From assembly GCF_027627575.1 (NCBI RefSeq), contig NZ_CP114065.1, positions 6,572,001 through 6,636,000 of the forward strand: DNA of 64,000 nucleotides. Direction: 5' to 3'. Shown here piece by piece: positions 25,931-34,101 of the stretch; positions within the stretch are counted from its first letter, which is position 1; each line of letters opens with the position of its first letter. This DNA comes from Kribbella sp. CA-293567. Lineage in GTDB: Bacteria > Actinomycetota > Actinomycetes > Propionibacteriales > Kribbellaceae. The notes below the pieces were generated by a model. The model saw nothing but the letters and a program-made list of their open reading frames with translations, was not told the DNA's origin and searched no databases. A program made the translations under genes and the position numbers.

Positions 25931-26350
25931 ATGAGCTGGGCTATCTACGCGATGCGAGGGCCAGGAGGCGTACGCCGCCTCGAGGACATTCCGGACGGGT
26001 ACGCGCCGCCCTCACTCGGTACTGCGGTCGAGGTGGTCGACCAGGTCAAGGAGCTGGTACCGGATCTGGACGCGACCAAGCGGTCCTGGCTGCACCTGCG
26101 CGGCGCCGACTACGACATCGAGATGTCGATCGGCAAGGGCGTCGAGGTCCGAGACATCACCTTCTACCTGGACGGCCCCCGCTCGATCCCGCTCGTGATG
26201 CGGATCAGCAGCAAGCTGGGCGTCACGCCGTACGACACCGAGTCCGGCGACTTCCTCACCGAGGAGTCGCGTCCCCCGGTTCCACCGCCGCTGACCGACG
26301 ACGAGATCAAGGCCAACAAGCCCAAGTGGTGGAAGTTCGGCCGCAGCTGA
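25931..26350 (+). CDS. Conserved hypothetical protein
   Basis: This 139-residue soluble protein, beginning MSWAIYAMRGPGGVRRLEDI, is not recognised. A mixed alpha/beta domain (about 1-105) contains the acidic TYDIE-like patch ADYDIEMSIGKG, and the last 35 residues are Pro-rich then basic (KPKWWKFGRS). It is separated from the methyltransferase by 25 bases and may be cotranscribed. Confidence 0.7.
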   Translation: MSWAIYAMRGPGGVRRLEDIPDGYAPPSLGTAVEVVDQVKELVPDLDATKRSWLHLRGADYDIEMSIGKGVEVRDITFYLDGPRSIPLVMRISSKLGVTPYDTESGDFLTEESRPPVPPPLTDDEIKANKPKWWKFGRS

Positions 26351-26353
26351 CCG

Positions 26354-27130
26354 TCAGCTCGCCGGGCGGGTGGCGACCAGGGTGGCGATCTTGTTGATCC
26401 GGTGTTCGGGGTTGTTCAGGGCGTCTTTCCAGTAGTTGCCGACCGCATGGTCCTCCGGGGTCGCACAGGTCGAGAGCGTCAGCATCGCGGCGGTGGGTGC
26501 CACGCCCGGACGCCCCGGTACGGCGGCGTTCTGCTGCGCTTTCTCGGCCGGCTTGCGGAACGAGATCTTCATCGTCCGGCCGACCACGTAGTCGTAGACG
26601 GTCCCGTTCGCGCTGACCAGCACGTGCGCGCCGTTCTTCAGCTGCGGCAACCGCCCGAACGGCCGGCCGTGCGTGGTGCGGTGCCCGGTGACGATGAAGT
26701 TGCCGATCTCCCCCGGACCGACGCCACCCGCCGGTCCACGAGGTGACGCGAAGACCCCACGATCCTGGATCACCGTCCCGGGCTTGTCGTCGGCGGTACC
26801 GGTGTAACCGACCACCCGCAGCGCCCGTACGCCGATCGACGGGATCGCGAGCGTCGTCACCGTCGAGACCGGCACCGACCGCGACGGCGTGGGACGAGCC
26901 GGCGTGGAAGGAGGCGGCGTGGAAGGAGGCGGCGTGGATCGAGAAGGCGTGGGCAGTGAAGGCGTCGCCGACGGCGGCCCCTCCGTCACGCTGACTCGCG
27001 GACTCTCCGGCACCGACCGCTCCGGCGTCCCCACCACCGTCGGCTCAGCAGTCCCAGCAGGTCCGGCGGTGTCGGAGCATCCGGCCAGAGCAGCCGCCAG
27101 CACCACCGCGACCACCCATCGCCCGACCAT
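26354..27130 (-). CDS. Class F sortase
   Basis: This 258-residue protein has a lipoprotein-like signal ending AAALAGCSD, a Ser/Thr/Pro-rich linker (about 35-90) and a sortase domain. The catalytic triad is visible as His in VTGHRTTHG, Cys in LTLSTCATP and Arg in PEHRINKIAT. The start of the domain (LAIPSIGVRALRVVGYTG) is typical of class F, which is widespread in actinobacteria and of largely unknown substrates. The linker is encoded by a short tandem DNA repeat. Confidence 0.9.
   Translation of the reverse strand: MVGRWVVAVVLAAALAGCSDTAGPAGTAEPTVVGTPERSVPESPRVSVTEGPPSATPSLPTPSRSTPPPSTPPPSTPARPTPSRSVPVSTVTTLAIPSIGVRALRVVGYTGTADDKPGTVIQDRGVFASPRGPAGGVGPGEIGNFIVTGHRTTHGRPFGRLPQLKNGAHVLVSANGTVYDYVVGRTMKISFRKPAEKAQQNAAVPGRPGVAPTAAMLTLSTCATPEDHAVGNYWKDALNNPEHRINKIATLVATRPAS
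26900..26945. repeat. 15-base tandem repeat encoding the sortase linker
   Basis: Two perfect copies of GGCGTGGAAGGAGGC (26900-26914, 26915-26929) and a partial third encode, on the minus strand, the (PPSTP)n linker of the sortase. Such repeats change copy number readily, so linker length may vary between strains. Confidence 0.75.
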
Positions 27131-27186
27131 TCCAGGACCGTAGCCCGCCGCACCGAAAACCGACCGAAATTCACCGCTGCCGGTCT

Positions 27187-27286
27187 GTGCACAACGACAG
27201 GCAGTAGTACGGCTGTCGCGTCATCCGTCCGCCCGGTCCCGCCTGAACCCGGGTCGCCCAGGTGACTACTGCCTGTCGTTGTGCAC
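27187..27286. repeat. Long perfect inverted repeat (22-bp arms)
   Basis: The arms at 27187-27208 and 27265-27286 are perfect reverse complements over 22 bases; each starts or ends with GTGCAC. They enclose 56 bases. The element lies between the MOSC gene's 3' end and the sortase gene's 5' end, both on the minus strand, so a terminator with a very long loop or a small repeated palindromic element is possible. There is no U-run on either side. Confidence 0.7.
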
Positions 27287-27293
27287 GGGCGTC

Positions 27294-27821
27294 CTAGCCG
27301 ACGATCAGCTCAGCCGGCCCCACTCGAAGAACTCCCGACCCCAGCGCCTCGCAACGCACCCCACCCCGCCCGCGCAACCCCTTGAAAGCCCCCGCCCCCA
27401 GTACGACGTCCATCCACGCGCACGGATTCGCCGGCCTCTGCGCCTGGAACCGCACCGCCCCGGAACCACTGTCCAAACTGAAACTCCGGCCCGCCACCCG
27501 CTCACCCGACGCCGTACGCCGAACCGCCAGCTGGTCGACCGGATAGCCCCGAATGATGATGTTTCGCCTGGTCAACGCCGGATCAGGCACCCCCGCGAAC
27601 CCATCCAGCGCCGCGGCATCGAAGATCGTCACCGCCGCCTTCCGATGCACCGGCTGGTTGAAGTACCGATCGCCCACGATCCCCAGCCCGGCCCGCACCT
27701 CGATCTCAGCGCGCTTCACCGGCTCCGGATCCGGCCGCGGCCCGTCCAACGGCCGCCCCTCGTAGGCGTGCACAGCCGACACCACCAGCGCCACGATCTC
27801 GACCGCGACAATTTCGCCCAC
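27294..27821 (-). CDS. MOSC domain-containing protein
   Basis: This 175-residue protein matches a standalone MOSC domain, the beta-barrel found at the C-terminus of molybdenum cofactor sulfurases and in YiiM/YuaD. Supporting segments are GIVGDRYF, LTRRNIIIRG and NPCAWMD, which holds the invariant Cys expected to carry sulfur. Standalone MOSC proteins deliver sulfur to or reduce substrates with a Mo centre; the role here is unknown. Confidence 0.86.
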   Translation of the reverse strand: MGEIVAVEIVALVVSAVHAYEGRPLDGPRPDPEPVKRAEIEVRAGLGIVGDRYFNQPVHRKAAVTIFDAAALDGFAGVPDPALTRRNIIIRGYPVDQLAVRRTASGERVAGRSFSLDSGSGAVRFQAQRPANPCAWMDVVLGAGAFKGLRGRGGVRCEALGSGVLRVGPAELIVG

Positions 27822-27924
27822 CCCGCCACGCTACTCGCAGTACGGCGAACGGCGTGGAGGACGCAGGCATCACTCAGCAACGTCCTCAGACAGCAAACGG
27901 TGGCGGCGATCAAACAGCACCCGC

Positions 27925-28671
27925 TCAGCCCCAGGTGAGCGCGTCGAGCAGCAGGTGGAAGGCAAGCCGCTCGGCATCCGGCTCAACCACCCCGTACGCC
28001 GCGAAGAACGCTGCCGCGTCGACAGACCACTCGTCCTCCAGTTGCGCCTTGACGAGTGCGAGATCCGAGTACCGGTCCGCTACCCCAAGGCGGCCGACAT
28101 CGATCGTGCCGGTCCATTCGAGGGTGTCCGGGTCGAACAGGAAGTTCGGCAGGCAGGCGTCACCGTGGCAGACGACCAGTTCCTGCGCCGCCTGGACGGC
28201 AGGCAGCGCCGCGCGCACCCGTGCCAGCAACTCCTCGGGCGCAACCAGTCGGGCATCGTCGGTCAGGAAGTCGGGGTTCACCGCACCCCGCCGTACGACG
28301 TCCTCGGCCTGCGCGACAACGTCGACAAGCCGGCGCTCGAACGGGCAGCTCTCGACCGGCAACTCGTGCACAGCCCGGACCGCCCGCGCCAAGCTCGCCA
28401 CCAGCTTCTCCGACCACGGCAGATCGCCGGCCGTCACGCCGGGCACCGCCGAGGTCAGCAAGGCGGCGCCCTCAGCACTCTCGATCCAGTCCAGCACCCG
28501 AGCACCAGGAACCGACGTACTGGCCAGCCACTCCGCCCGGTCGCGCTCGGCCAGCAACTCCGCCACTCCGTCCGGACCGCACGTCTTCGCGAAGACCGCA
28601 CCCCGGCGGTGGACGGAGGTCGCCGACTCCCCGGCCTTCACCAGCTCCCAGCCACCGCCCGGCAATTCCAT
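27925..28671 (-). CDS. Aminoglycoside phosphotransferase (APH-type kinase)
   Basis: This 248-residue protein has the APH catalytic loop CHGDACLPN (HGDxxxxN) and metal-binding IDVGRLGVADRYSDLA, both typical of the APH(3')/APH(3'') group. The N-lobe carries FAKTCG with the ATP-binding Lys. Such enzymes phosphorylate aminoglycosides, but chromosomal actinomycete members often have other or unknown substrates, so resistance cannot be concluded. It follows the LacI regulator by less than one codon and may be the last gene of that operon. Confidence 0.85.
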   Translation of the reverse strand: MELPGGGWELVKAGESATSVHRRGAVFAKTCGPDGVAELLAERDRAEWLASTSVPGARVLDWIESAEGAALLTSAVPGVTAGDLPWSEKLVASLARAVRAVHELPVESCPFERRLVDVVAQAEDVVRRGAVNPDFLTDDARLVAPEELLARVRAALPAVQAAQELVVCHGDACLPNFLFDPDTLEWTGTIDVGRLGVADRYSDLALVKAQLEDEWSVDAAAFFAAYGVVEPDAERLAFHLLLDALTWG

Positions 28672-29667
28672 CTATGCCGTGGATTCGCGTGGGATGAGCT
28701 GCCACGGGAAGTCGTAGACCTTGCCGTCCGCGCCTTCGCGGTCGGTCAGGCGGCCGACCATGATCCGGCTCAGCGCGGCGTTGAAGCCGACCGGTCCGAC
28801 CGTCGACAGCGACGGGTCGAGGTGCTCGCCCTCCGGGGTGTTGCCGACCCCGATCACGGCCAGATCCCCCGGTACGTCGAGACGCAGCCGGTGCGCGGCC
28901 CGGATCGCGGCGATGGCGGCGAAGTCCGTCGTGCAGTAGAGCGCCGTCGGCCGGTCAGGCCGGTTGAGCACCGAGATCGCTGCCCGGTAGGCACCTTCGG
29001 GATGCGGCTCGTACGTCGCGACCAGCTCGTCCAGCACCGGTACGCCGGCCGCCGCCATCGCGCGCAGATAGGCGTCGTAGCGCGGCCAGCCCGCCAGCTT
29101 GGACGTCAGCGCGCCGATTCGGGTGTGCCGCTCCAGCAGATGCTCTACGGCCAGGTGGCAACGCGGCTCGGCACCCGAGCGGATCACGTCGAACCCCTTC
29201 GGCTCCAGCACTTCGCTGAAGACCACCATCTGCACACCCTGAGCGGCGAACGCCTCCAGATCGGCGACCAGTGAAGGATCGTCCCGGACGTGGTCGATGA
29301 AGATCACGTCCGGCGTCCGGTTCGCCAGTACCGTCCGCCAGTCGCCGTCGGCCACGATCAGCGCGGTCTTGCCCAGCGGCGTCACCGCGGCGCTGACGTC
29401 GGCCGCCACCGCCTGCGCCCACGGATCGGCCAGCACACTCAGCGACAGCAGCACCAGGTCGGACTTCCCCGTCCGGATCGCCCGGGCGGCGTCGTTGCGC
29501 CGGTAGCCCAGTCGCGTGGCGGCTTCCCGCACCCGGTCGGCGGTGTTGTCCGAGATCGTCTGGCTGCGCGGGTGCCCGGACAGCACGTAGGACACCGTGG
29601 CGATCGAGACTCCCGCCGCGGCGGCAACCGTCCGCAGCGTCGGTTTGTCGGTCATCCCCGTGGCCAT
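28672..29667 (-). CDS. LacI-family transcriptional regulator
   Basis: This 331-residue repressor has a classic LacI helix-turn-helix and hinge (TLRTVAAAAGVSIATVSYVL, then SDNTADRVREAATRLGYRRN) and a periplasmic-binding-like sugar sensor. It sits directly behind the three importer genes on the same strand and probably represses them through the AACGTT-centred site upstream of the binding protein. An ATG four codons later is an alternative start. Confidence 0.92.
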   Translation of the reverse strand: MATGMTDKPTLRTVAAAAGVSIATVSYVLSGHPRSQTISDNTADRVREAATRLGYRRNDAARAIRTGKSDLVLLSLSVLADPWAQAVAADVSAAVTPLGKTALIVADGDWRTVLANRTPDVIFIDHVRDDPSLVADLEAFAAQGVQMVVFSEVLEPKGFDVIRSGAEPRCHLAVEHLLERHTRIGALTSKLAGWPRYDAYLRAMAAAGVPVLDELVATYEPHPEGAYRAAISVLNRPDRPTALYCTTDFAAIAAIRAAHRLRLDVPGDLAVIGVGNTPEGEHLDPSLSTVGPVGFNAALSRIMVGRLTDREGADGKVYDFPWQLIPRESTA

Positions 29668-29680
29668 GAGACCGATTCTC

Positions 29681-30556
29681 TCAGCCCTTGACCGCCCCGG
29701 TGATCACGCCCTTGGTGAAGTGCCGCTGCAGGAACGGATAGACCATCGCGATCGGTACCAGTGCCACCACCACGACCGCCATCTGCAACGACTGCGGTTG
29801 CGGCGGCGGCGTCACGCCGAGCTGGTCGGCCGACAGCGACTTGCCCTGCAGCACGTAGGTCCGCAGGATCACCTGCACCGGCCACTTGGAGGTGTCGTTG
29901 AGGTAGAGCAGCGCGTTGAAGAAGGCGTTCCAGAAGCCGACCGCGTAGAACAGCCCGACCACCGCGATCACCGCCTTCGACAGCGGCATCACGATCCGCC
30001 GCAGGATGGTGAAGTCGCTCGCGCCGTCGATCCGCGCGCTCTCCAGGATCTCGGCCGGCACGTTCATGAAGAACGTCCGCATCACCACGAAGTTGAACGC
30101 CCCCAGCGCGCCCGGCAGGATCAGCGACCACAGACTGTCGATCAGCCCGAGCTGCTTGACAACCAGGAACATCGGGATGATGCCCGGCGCGAACAGCAGC
30201 GTGAACAGCACCAGCAGCAGTACCGGCCGCCCGAACAGCACCGGCCGCGAGGTCGCGTAGGCGAGGGCGATGGTGGTGCACAGCGCGATCGCCGTACCGA
30301 TCACGGTGACGAACAGGCTGACCCCGATGGCCCGGGCCATCAGCCCGCCGCTGAACAACGTGTCGTAGGCCTTGAGGGTCGGATGCGACGGCCACAGCAC
30401 GTATCCGCCCGCTTCGATGATGTCGGCGTCACTGGCCAGCGAGGTCGAGACCACCACCATGATCGGGACGATGATCGCGAGCGCGAAACCACCGAGTACC
30501 ACCGCCTTGACGGCCTGGTACGCCGGAGCCGGCCGCTCCTTCCAGATCGGCCTCAC
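29681..30556 (-). CDS. Carbohydrate ABC transporter permease, LplC/YtcP type
   Basis: This 291-residue permease has about six helices, the EAA loop EILESARIDGASDFTILRRI and the LplC-type C-terminus YPFLQRHFTKGVITGAVKG. The GTG start at 30556 overlaps the stop of the partner permease (GTGA) and follows GAGAGGAC. It works with the next two genes to import a complex oligosaccharide. Confidence 0.93.
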   Translation of the reverse strand: MRPIWKERPAPAYQAVKAVVLGGFALAIIVPIMVVVSTSLASDADIIEAGGYVLWPSHPTLKAYDTLFSGGLMARAIGVSLFVTVIGTAIALCTTIALAYATSRPVLFGRPVLLLVLFTLLFAPGIIPMFLVVKQLGLIDSLWSLILPGALGAFNFVVMRTFFMNVPAEILESARIDGASDFTILRRIVMPLSKAVIAVVGLFYAVGFWNAFFNALLYLNDTSKWPVQVILRTYVLQGKSLSADQLGVTPPPQPQSLQMAVVVVALVPIAMVYPFLQRHFTKGVITGAVKG

Positions 30557-31494
30557 GACTGTCCTCTCTTCTGGAAGATGCCCGGTTCGCCGAGCCGGTG
30601 CGCGACCGTGTTCGCGCCCCAGAGCAGCAGCGCGCCGATCACTCCCTTGGCCAGTCCGGCCGCGGCCCCGCTGCTCCAGTCCCCGCCGACCACGCCGGCG
30701 TAGTACGTGAAGGTGTCCAGTACTTCGGCCGCGCCCGGCCCGACCGAGTCGCGCTGCAGGATGAACTGTTCGAACCCGACGCTGAGGATGTCGCCGATCC
30801 GCAGGATCAGCAGCAACACGATGACCGTGCGCATCGACGGCAGGGTGATGTGCCAGAGCCGCCGCCACCGGCCCGCGCCGTCCGCGGCGGCAGCCTCGTA
30901 CAGGGAGACGTCGACCGCCGACAGCGCGGCGAGGAAGATGATCATCGCCCAGCCGGCGTCCTTCCAGATCAGCTGGCCGACGACCAGCAGCGGGAAGGTG
31001 TCCGGGTTGGTCATGAACGGGATCGGGTCGAAACCGGCCTGCCGGAGCAGGTTGTTGACGAACCCGGCACCGCCCAGCGACTGCTGGAACAACGCGATCA
31101 CCAGCACCCAGGACAGGAAGTGCGGCAGATAGGCGATGGTCTGGAACGCGCGCCGGATCTTGTTGCTGACCAGGGAGTCCACGATCAGCGCGAGTGCCAG
31201 TGGCACCGGGAAGAACAGCAGCAGCTGGACGCCGGCCAGTAGCAGGGTGTTGCGCAGCGCGTCCCAGAAGTCGGGATCGGCGTACAGGTTGACGAAGTTC
31301 TGTACGCCGTTCCACTCGCTGTGCATGATGCCGAGGTACGGCTGGAAGTCCTGGAAGGCGACCACGTTGCCGAGCACCGGCAGGTAGAAGAACACCAGCA
31401 GGAACAGCACCCCGGGCAGCATCAGCACCAGCATCTGCCAGTCCCGCCGCAGCCTGACGGCGAACGGCAGCTCCGGCTGTTTGCGCCGGCTCAA
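30553..31494 (-). CDS. Carbohydrate ABC transporter permease, LplB type
   Basis: This 313-residue permease begins MSRRKQPELPFAVRLRRDWQ and carries the EAA loop YEAAAADGAGRWRRLWHITLP. The first helix VLMLPGVLFLLVFFYLPVLG and the segment NKIRRAFQTIAYLPHFLSWV are characteristic of LplB/YteP permeases that import polysaccharide fragments. Its ATG overlaps the binding-protein stop. No ATPase is encoded nearby. Confidence 0.93.
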   Translation of the reverse strand: MSRRKQPELPFAVRLRRDWQMLVLMLPGVLFLLVFFYLPVLGNVVAFQDFQPYLGIMHSEWNGVQNFVNLYADPDFWDALRNTLLLAGVQLLLFFPVPLALALIVDSLVSNKIRRAFQTIAYLPHFLSWVLVIALFQQSLGGAGFVNNLLRQAGFDPIPFMTNPDTFPLLVVGQLIWKDAGWAMIIFLAALSAVDVSLYEAAAADGAGRWRRLWHITLPSMRTVIVLLLILRIGDILSVGFEQFILQRDSVGPGAAEVLDTFTYYAGVVGGDWSSGAAAGLAKGVIGALLLWGANTVAHRLGEPGIFQKRGQS

Positions 31495-33131
31495 GACTGC
31501 GTCACCGGTACGCCGGCAGGCAGGACGGCTTCGAACTCACCACGCATCTTGTCGCCGCCGCCGCTCTTCCAGCGCTTCAGCGCCTCGTCGTAGACGCCGA
31601 TCTTCTGCCGGCCGGTGACGATGTCGACGATCGTGTCGCGGAACGCCGCGGTCAGCTTGGTGCCGACCTTGCTGCTGGTGTCGGAGTAGGTGCCTGCCGT
31701 CGGGTTGCGCATCGCGAACGCGAGCAACTTCTGCTCCGTGGCGTGGATCCTGCGGGTGTCGTCGGGGAAGGCGGGGTTGAAGATCACGCTCTCCGGCGCG
31801 GTCATGATCTGCAGCGCGCTGACCAGACCGGGCGCCTGCTGGTTGCCGGCCGCGTTGAGCACCGGGTTCTTCTGGGCGTCGAGGGTGTACTGCTGTCCCG
31901 CCGTACCGAAGTTCTTCTGCAGGTACTCCTTGGTGCCGAACGGCGCCGACAGGTAGTTGACCAAGGCAAGCAATTCGCGGATCCGGCCTTCGTCGGTCTG
32001 CTTGAACGGCGTGAACCCGACCGTTCCGTAGCCCATGTCGTAGACCGGTTTCGCCTTGCCGTCATGGCCGAACGGGATCAACGTGTCCACGAACAGGGCC
32101 GGGTCGGCCGCCCGGAAGTCGGCGGTCGCCCGCGGCCCGACGGTGACCTGCGCGGCGATCTGGCCGTTGACCGTCTTCGAGGTGGCGTCCGCCAGGTTGA
32201 GGTCGGGATAGAACACCTTCGCGGCCCAGAGCCTGGCGGCGTACTCGACCGCGGCCCGGTAGTTGTCGGTCTCGTAGAGATGCGTCAGCGACCGGTCCTG
32301 GTTGACCCGCCAGCCGTTCGGGGCACCGAACCACTCACCGAACATGTGCAACATGTTCACGATCGCCGGTTCGAGCGCGTAGTTCGTGCCGCTGGTCAGT
32401 TCCTTGCACTTGGCAAAGAACTCGTCGGCCGTCCGGCACTGCAGGCCGCCGACCTTCGCCCAGGTCCTCGGGTTGCCCATCATCACCTGGCCGAACGGCG
32501 TGGACGGGATCGGCGCGCCCCAGATCTTGCCGTTCACGACGGCCGTACGCCAGGAGGCCGGCTTCAGCGCGGCGAGGTTCGGGTACTCCAGCACGGCGTC
32601 GCCGGACAGGTACTTCGTCAGGTCCTGGAACTTGGCCTCCAGCATCGGGCCGACGTTCGGGATCCCCTGGTTCGGCGGCAGCCACATCAGGTCCGGCAGC
32701 GAGTCACCGGCCAGCAGGGTGGCGAACTTCTCCGGGTAGCCGGGGTCGGTGCCGATGGTGAGCTTGAGTTCGCCGCCCAGCGCCTGGTTCAGGGCCTGCC
32801 ACATCGGGTTGCTGCCCATCGGGGGCGGCGGCGTCGCGAAGGTCTCGGTCAGCGCCGTCACCGCACTCTTCAGCGGCGGGCTCTGGACACTGGCGATGGC
32901 GTTCTCGGGGAACCGCAGGAAGCCCGGCTCGAGCCCCGACTCGGCCCCGGCCAGGTCCGGCCGCAGTCCCTCGAACGCCTTGTACGTCGGCAGCGCCACG
33001 TCGCCCGACGCCTTCGCGCCACCGCCGGTCGCTCCGCCGTCACCACACCCCGTCAGGGTCGACCCGAGCGCGGCCGCCCCGAGGGCGCCTCCGCTCAACT
33101 CCAAGAACCTCCGCCGCCCGAATTTGCTCAT
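31491..33131 (-). CDS. Carbohydrate ABC transporter binding lipoprotein, LplA/LipO type
   Basis: This 546-residue protein is long for a sugar binder, as is typical of the LplA/LipO group. It has a twin-arginine-like N-terminus (MSKFGRRRFLELSGGALGA) running into a lipobox LTGC. I chose the ATG at 33131 because it places the RR motif at the right distance; an in-frame start ten codons upstream is less likely. It is the first gene of the four- or five-gene minus-strand importer operon. Confidence 0.92.
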   Translation of the reverse strand: MSKFGRRRFLELSGGALGAAALGSTLTGCGDGGATGGGAKASGDVALPTYKAFEGLRPDLAGAESGLEPGFLRFPENAIASVQSPPLKSAVTALTETFATPPPPMGSNPMWQALNQALGGELKLTIGTDPGYPEKFATLLAGDSLPDLMWLPPNQGIPNVGPMLEAKFQDLTKYLSGDAVLEYPNLAALKPASWRTAVVNGKIWGAPIPSTPFGQVMMGNPRTWAKVGGLQCRTADEFFAKCKELTSGTNYALEPAIVNMLHMFGEWFGAPNGWRVNQDRSLTHLYETDNYRAAVEYAARLWAAKVFYPDLNLADATSKTVNGQIAAQVTVGPRATADFRAADPALFVDTLIPFGHDGKAKPVYDMGYGTVGFTPFKQTDEGRIRELLALVNYLSAPFGTKEYLQKNFGTAGQQYTLDAQKNPVLNAAGNQQAPGLVSALQIMTAPESVIFNPAFPDDTRRIHATEQKLLAFAMRNPTAGTYSDTSSKVGTKLTAAFRDTIVDIVTGRQKIGVYDEALKRWKSGGGDKMRGEFEAVLPAGVPVTQS

Positions 33132-33161
33132 CACAGCCGCCCTTCGCTCACTAACGCTCAC

Positions 33162-33173
33162 TTAAACGTTAAC
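33162..33173 (-). promoter_or_regulatory. Candidate LacI operator
   Basis: TTAAACGTTAAC contains the palindromic AACGTT core with a central CG that is the hallmark of LacI-family operators. It lies 31 bases upstream of the binding-protein start, within AT-richer DNA, and the LacI gene closes the same operon. Confidence 0.5.
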
Positions 33174-33237
33174 CGGGACGGTAAACCGCAGCCTGGCGCT
33201 GACGCAAGGCCGAATCAATAATCGAGCGCAGGCGAAA

Positions 33238-33260
33238 GCCTCATCCGGACCGGATGAGGC
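33238..33260 (-). terminator. Terminator of the TrmH-type methyltransferase gene
   Basis: An essentially perfect hairpin (GCCTCATCCGG/CCGGATGAGGC) lies about 30 bases beyond the methyltransferase stop. On the minus strand it is followed by TTTC, a weak U-run. Confidence 0.75.
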
Positions 33261-33290
33261 TCGGCGACGGCTGCGGCGACGGCGACGGGG

Positions 33291-34046
33291 TCAGTCGCGG
33301 TTGGTGACCTCGAAGGCAACGACGGCCGCGGCGACCGCCACGTTGAGCGACTCGACCCCGGCGTGCAGCGGGATCTGCAGGTCCTCGTCGGTGCCGACGG
33401 TGATCCCGTTGGTCTCACCGCCCAGGACGAACACCGCGCGCGGCGCCAGTTCAGCCCTGAACAGCGACTGCTTCGACCGCGCCGACAGCCCGTAGATGCG
33501 GTACCCCGCCTCGACCAGCAGGTTCACGGCCGCCTTCGCGGTCGCCACGTTCACGATCGGCGCCTGGAAGGCCACCCCGGCGGACGCCTTGATCACCAGC
33601 GGACCCACGTGCGGCGTACCGGCGCGAGGCAGGATGACGCCGTCGAAGCCGGCTCCGGTCGCGGTGCGCAGGATCATCCCCACGTTGCCGGGGTTGGTGA
33701 CACCGTCGAGCAGGAAGACGTTGGTCGGCCGCTTGCCGCGGGCCCGGACGAAGTCGGCCAGCGGCGTCATCCGCGGCGCGTTCACGTCGGCCACCACGCC
33801 CTGGTCGTGCTTGCCGTTACCGGCCAGCCACTTCACCCGCGACGCGGTCGCCCGCTCCACCGGCGTACCGGTCCGGCTGGCCGCCCGCAGGATCTCGTCC
33901 AGCGAACCACCGCCGGCGTTGTCCGCGACCACGACCTTCGCCACCGACAGGGCGGGGTCGCTCAGTGCCTCGAGCACCGGCTTACGCCCGAAGATGGTGA
34001 TCCACTTGTCCCGGGGAGAGAGCTTCTCCCGCGCCTCCTGATCCAC
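33291..34046 (-). CDS. TrmH/SpoU-family RNA 2'-O-methyltransferase
   Basis: This 251-residue SPOUT enzyme has an N-terminal L30e-like substrate-binding domain (FGRKPVLEAL start) and the three SpoU motifs: DGVTNPGNVGMILRTA, FVLGGETNGIT and LHAGVESLNVAVAAAVVAFE. It methylates a ribose in rRNA or tRNA using SAM bound in a deep trefoil knot. Which nucleotide is modified cannot be told; an rRNA site is common for this subtype. Confidence 0.92.
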   Translation of the reverse strand: MDQEAREKLSPRDKWITIFGRKPVLEALSDPALSVAKVVVADNAGGGSLDEILRAASRTGTPVERATASRVKWLAGNGKHDQGVVADVNAPRMTPLADFVRARGKRPTNVFLLDGVTNPGNVGMILRTATGAGFDGVILPRAGTPHVGPLVIKASAGVAFQAPIVNVATAKAAVNLLVEAGYRIYGLSARSKQSLFRAELAPRAVFVLGGETNGITVGTDEDLQIPLHAGVESLNVAVAAAVVAFEVTNRD

Positions 34047-34101
34047 CCCCGTACGGTACAGCGCGGCGTGCAGCCTTTACGCCGTTCGTTAGTGTTCGAA
34101 C

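Noticed and set aside
26880..26960. CRISPR-like array at the short repeats
   Set aside because: The repeat units are 15 bases, directly adjacent without spacers, and encode the sortase Pro/Ser/Thr linker.
27925..28671. Acquired aminoglycoside resistance gene
   Set aside because: The APH fold is clear, but codon use matches the chromosome and no mobile context is present; resistance cannot be inferred.
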